NCBI GenBank assembly: GCA_030146905.1
Contig: JASLAV010000301.1
Location: 1 to 7,370, forward strand
Source: Lentzea sp.
GTDB taxonomy: Bacteria > Actinomycetota > Actinomycetes > Mycobacteriales > Pseudonocardiaceae
DNA: 7,370 nt
Direction: 5' to 3'
This document shows positions 6,371-7,370 of the stretch, one piece after another. Below the pieces are notes generated by a model. The model searched no databases. It worked only from the letters and a program-made list of their open reading frames with translations, and was not told the DNA's origin. Both the position numbers and the translations under genes were made by a program. Each line of letters starts with the position of its first letter. Position 1 is the stretch's first letter.

Positions 6371-6427
6371 GTGCCCGACCCTCTCATTCCGGCACTCGCG
6401 ACCGGTGTGTTTTGCGAGACTCGTCGC
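6371..6427. promoter_or_regulatory. Divergent control region of secreted toroid protein and lipoprotein
   Basis: These 57 bp separate two divergent start codons of exported proteins. On the minus strand AGAGGG (6384-6379) is the SD of the toroid gene. On the plus strand no SD precedes the ATG at 6428; GAGACT (6416-6421) ends six bases before it and resembles a degenerate -10 in leaderless position. CTCGC (6395-6399) and GCGAG (6414-6418) form a short inverted repeat of five-base arms, too weak to call an operator. Confidence 0.35.
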
Positions 6428-7144
6428 ATGCGCCTCGCCCTGTCCCTGCTCCTGGTGCTGACCGCGTGCTCGCCGGCCCCCGCCGACCCGGTGGCGCTGA
6501 TCGAGGAGTGGCTCGACGTGATCCGCGACCAGCCGTCGGTGCGGTTCACCGTGGAGATCCAGGTCGAGGGCGACGACCCGCGCCGCACCGCGTACGCCGG
6601 TGTGCGGCACGTCGACCCCACCGGTGGCGCCACGGCGCAGCAGGACGTGACCGCGCACAGCGAGGGCCGCCACCACGTCACCGACTACCGCGCGGTGACG
6701 CTCGGCCACGACACCTACCTCCAGCACAGCACGCTGACCATGCCGCCGGGCAAGACGTTCGCACGCATGGAGCTCAACGGCACGTTGTGGGCGGGCACGT
6801 ACCTGTCGCACCTGTCGATCGACGAACAGCGGTACCACCCCGGCTCCCTGTTCGGCGACGTCGACCGCAAGACGGTCCGGCTCACCGAACGGTCCGGCAA
6901 CCGGTACGTGTTCGCCGCGGGCGGTGTGCCGCACTCCGGCGGCTACGCGAACGGCGACGTGCGGCTGGTCGTCGAGGTCGACGATGACAACCGCGTGGTC
7001 GGGGTGGAGCGGAGCGCGCCTTCCGCCGACCGGCAACGGGAACGCTTCACCGCCTCGTACGGCCAGTGGGGCACCGCACCGGACGTGCTGCGCCCGCCGG
7101 AGGAGAACGTGGCTGATCCGCGCGAGGTCAAGGTCGGGACATGA
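6428..7144 (+). CDS. LolA/LprG-like lipoprotein
   Basis: The 238-residue protein has a very short lipoprotein signal, MRLALSLLLVLTAC, with lipobox Leu11-Thr12-Ala13-Cys14, so Cys14 should be lipidated and the protein anchored outside the membrane. The rest is rich in beta strands, with alternating polar and hydrophobic stretches (SVRFTVEIQVEG at 37-48, DVRLVVEVDDDNRVVGVE at 177-194) and an ending FTASYGQWGTAPDVLRPP (207-224). These are characteristic of the LolA/LppX-LprG half-barrel fold that carries or senses lipids. The ATG at 6428 is selected by the lipobox; the frame is open from an ATG at 6371, but that extension has no signal logic. It is coupled to the next gene by an ATGA overlap. 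The lipid ligand is unknown. Confidence 0.8.
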   Translation: MRLALSLLLVLTACSPAPADPVALIEEWLDVIRDQPSVRFTVEIQVEGDDPRRTAYAGVRHVDPTGGATAQQDVTAHSEGRHHVTDYRAVTLGHDTYLQHSTLTMPPGKTFARMELNGTLWAGTYLSHLSIDEQRYHPGSLFGDVDRKTVRLTERSGNRYVFAAGGVPHSGGYANGDVRLVVEVDDDNRVVGVERSAPSADRQRERFTASYGQWGTAPDVLRPPEENVADPREVKVGT

Positions 7145-7370
7145 TCGCCGACCTCAAGCGGTACCTGCAGGAATCACGCGAGTCGGTGCTGTCCTCTTTG
7201 GACGGACTGGACGAGTACGACGTGCGCCGCCGCTCCTGCCCAGCGGCACCAACCTCCTGGGCCTGGTGAAGCACCTGGCCGGCATCGAGCTCGGCTACCT
7301 CGGCGAGTCCGCGGGCCGTCCGGCGCCGGTGACGCTGCCGTGGCTCGAGGACGGGTCGATCTGGCAGAAC
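7141..7370 (+). pseudogene. DinB/DUF664 family gene, frameshifted and cut by the window end
   Basis: ATG at 7141 overlaps the lipoprotein stop as ATGA, with AAGG seven bases before it. The first frame reads MIADLKRYLQESRESVLSSL and on to DEYDVRR, then hits TGA at 7267-7269 after 42 codons. From 7233 a second frame gives LLPSGTNLLGLVKHLAGIEL, then GYLGESAGRP and LPWLEDGSIWQN, exactly the expected continuation of a DUF664/DinB protein (KHLAGIE holds the first metal-ligand His). Family wording across the joint would be RRPLLPSGTN, so one base appears missing in the GC run 7225-7232. Two explanations are possible: a true frameshift mutation, or a base lost in sequencing or assembly of the CGCCGCCG run. 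If intact, the gene would be a metal-dependent DinB protein co-expressed with the lipoprotein. The family is clear; whether it is truly broken is not. Confidence 0.75.

Noticed and set aside
6371..6427. Longer lipoprotein start at 6371
   Set aside because: It would bury the lipobox signal behind 19 residues lacking signal character.
1..7370. CRISPR array, tRNA, rRNA, insertion sequence or attachment site
   Set aside because: No regularly spaced repeats, no cloverleaf or CCA-type ends, no transposase fragments and no long terminal repeats were seen.

Overview
This is high-GC DNA with GTG starts, short Shine-Dalgarno (SD) sequences, leaderless-type starts and a probable mycothiol-dependent isomerase-family gene. 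Together these point to a mycelial actinomycete. Protein wording and codon use resemble Pseudonocardiaceae (Lentzea/Saccharothrix/Amycolatopsis type), but that placement is inference. No RNA gene, CRISPR array, insertion sequence or phage gene was seen. The window holds eleven genes; the first is cut by the left edge and the last by the right edge.

Left block (1-3742): a divergent pair opens the window. On the minus strand is the start of a zinc-type alcohol dehydrogenase-like (MDR) reductase. On the plus strand is a CDP-alcohol phosphatidyltransferase followed by an overlapping DoxX-like membrane protein. A minus-strand RibD C-terminal/dihydrofolate-reductase-like reductase runs into the DoxX gene tail to tail. 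Divergent from it is a plus-strand five-helix membrane protein with an extracellular sulfatase/LTA-synthase-like domain. A CDP-alcohol phosphotransferase, an LtaS-like phosphotransferase and two reductases side by side suggest a small envelope lipid or phospho-polymer pathway. From memory, similar neighbourhoods in other actinomycetes also carry a pterin synthase, a glycosyltransferase and a GTP cyclohydrolase II, which would lie left of this window.

Middle block (3743-5404): three minus-strand genes encode a DinB/DUF664 protein, a two-domain mycothiol-dependent maleylpyruvate isomerase family protein, and a very acidic 63-residue protein of unknown role. The last two may be co-transcribed with the secreted protein upstream of them. 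The DinB gene has its own leader with an SD and an imperfect palindrome.

Right block (5405-7370): a secreted alpha/alpha-toroid (prenyltransferase/squalene-cyclase repeat) protein reads left. From a 57-bp shared control region, a LolA/LprG-like lipoprotein reads right. The lipoprotein gene is coupled by ATGA to a second DinB/DUF664 gene, whose reading frame is broken by an apparent one-base loss near 7228-7232; the protein pattern resumes in another frame up to the window end.

The two most useful points for follow-up are the possible envelope/pterin-linked cluster on the left and the frameshifted DinB gene on the right, which is too fragmented to show as one open frame.
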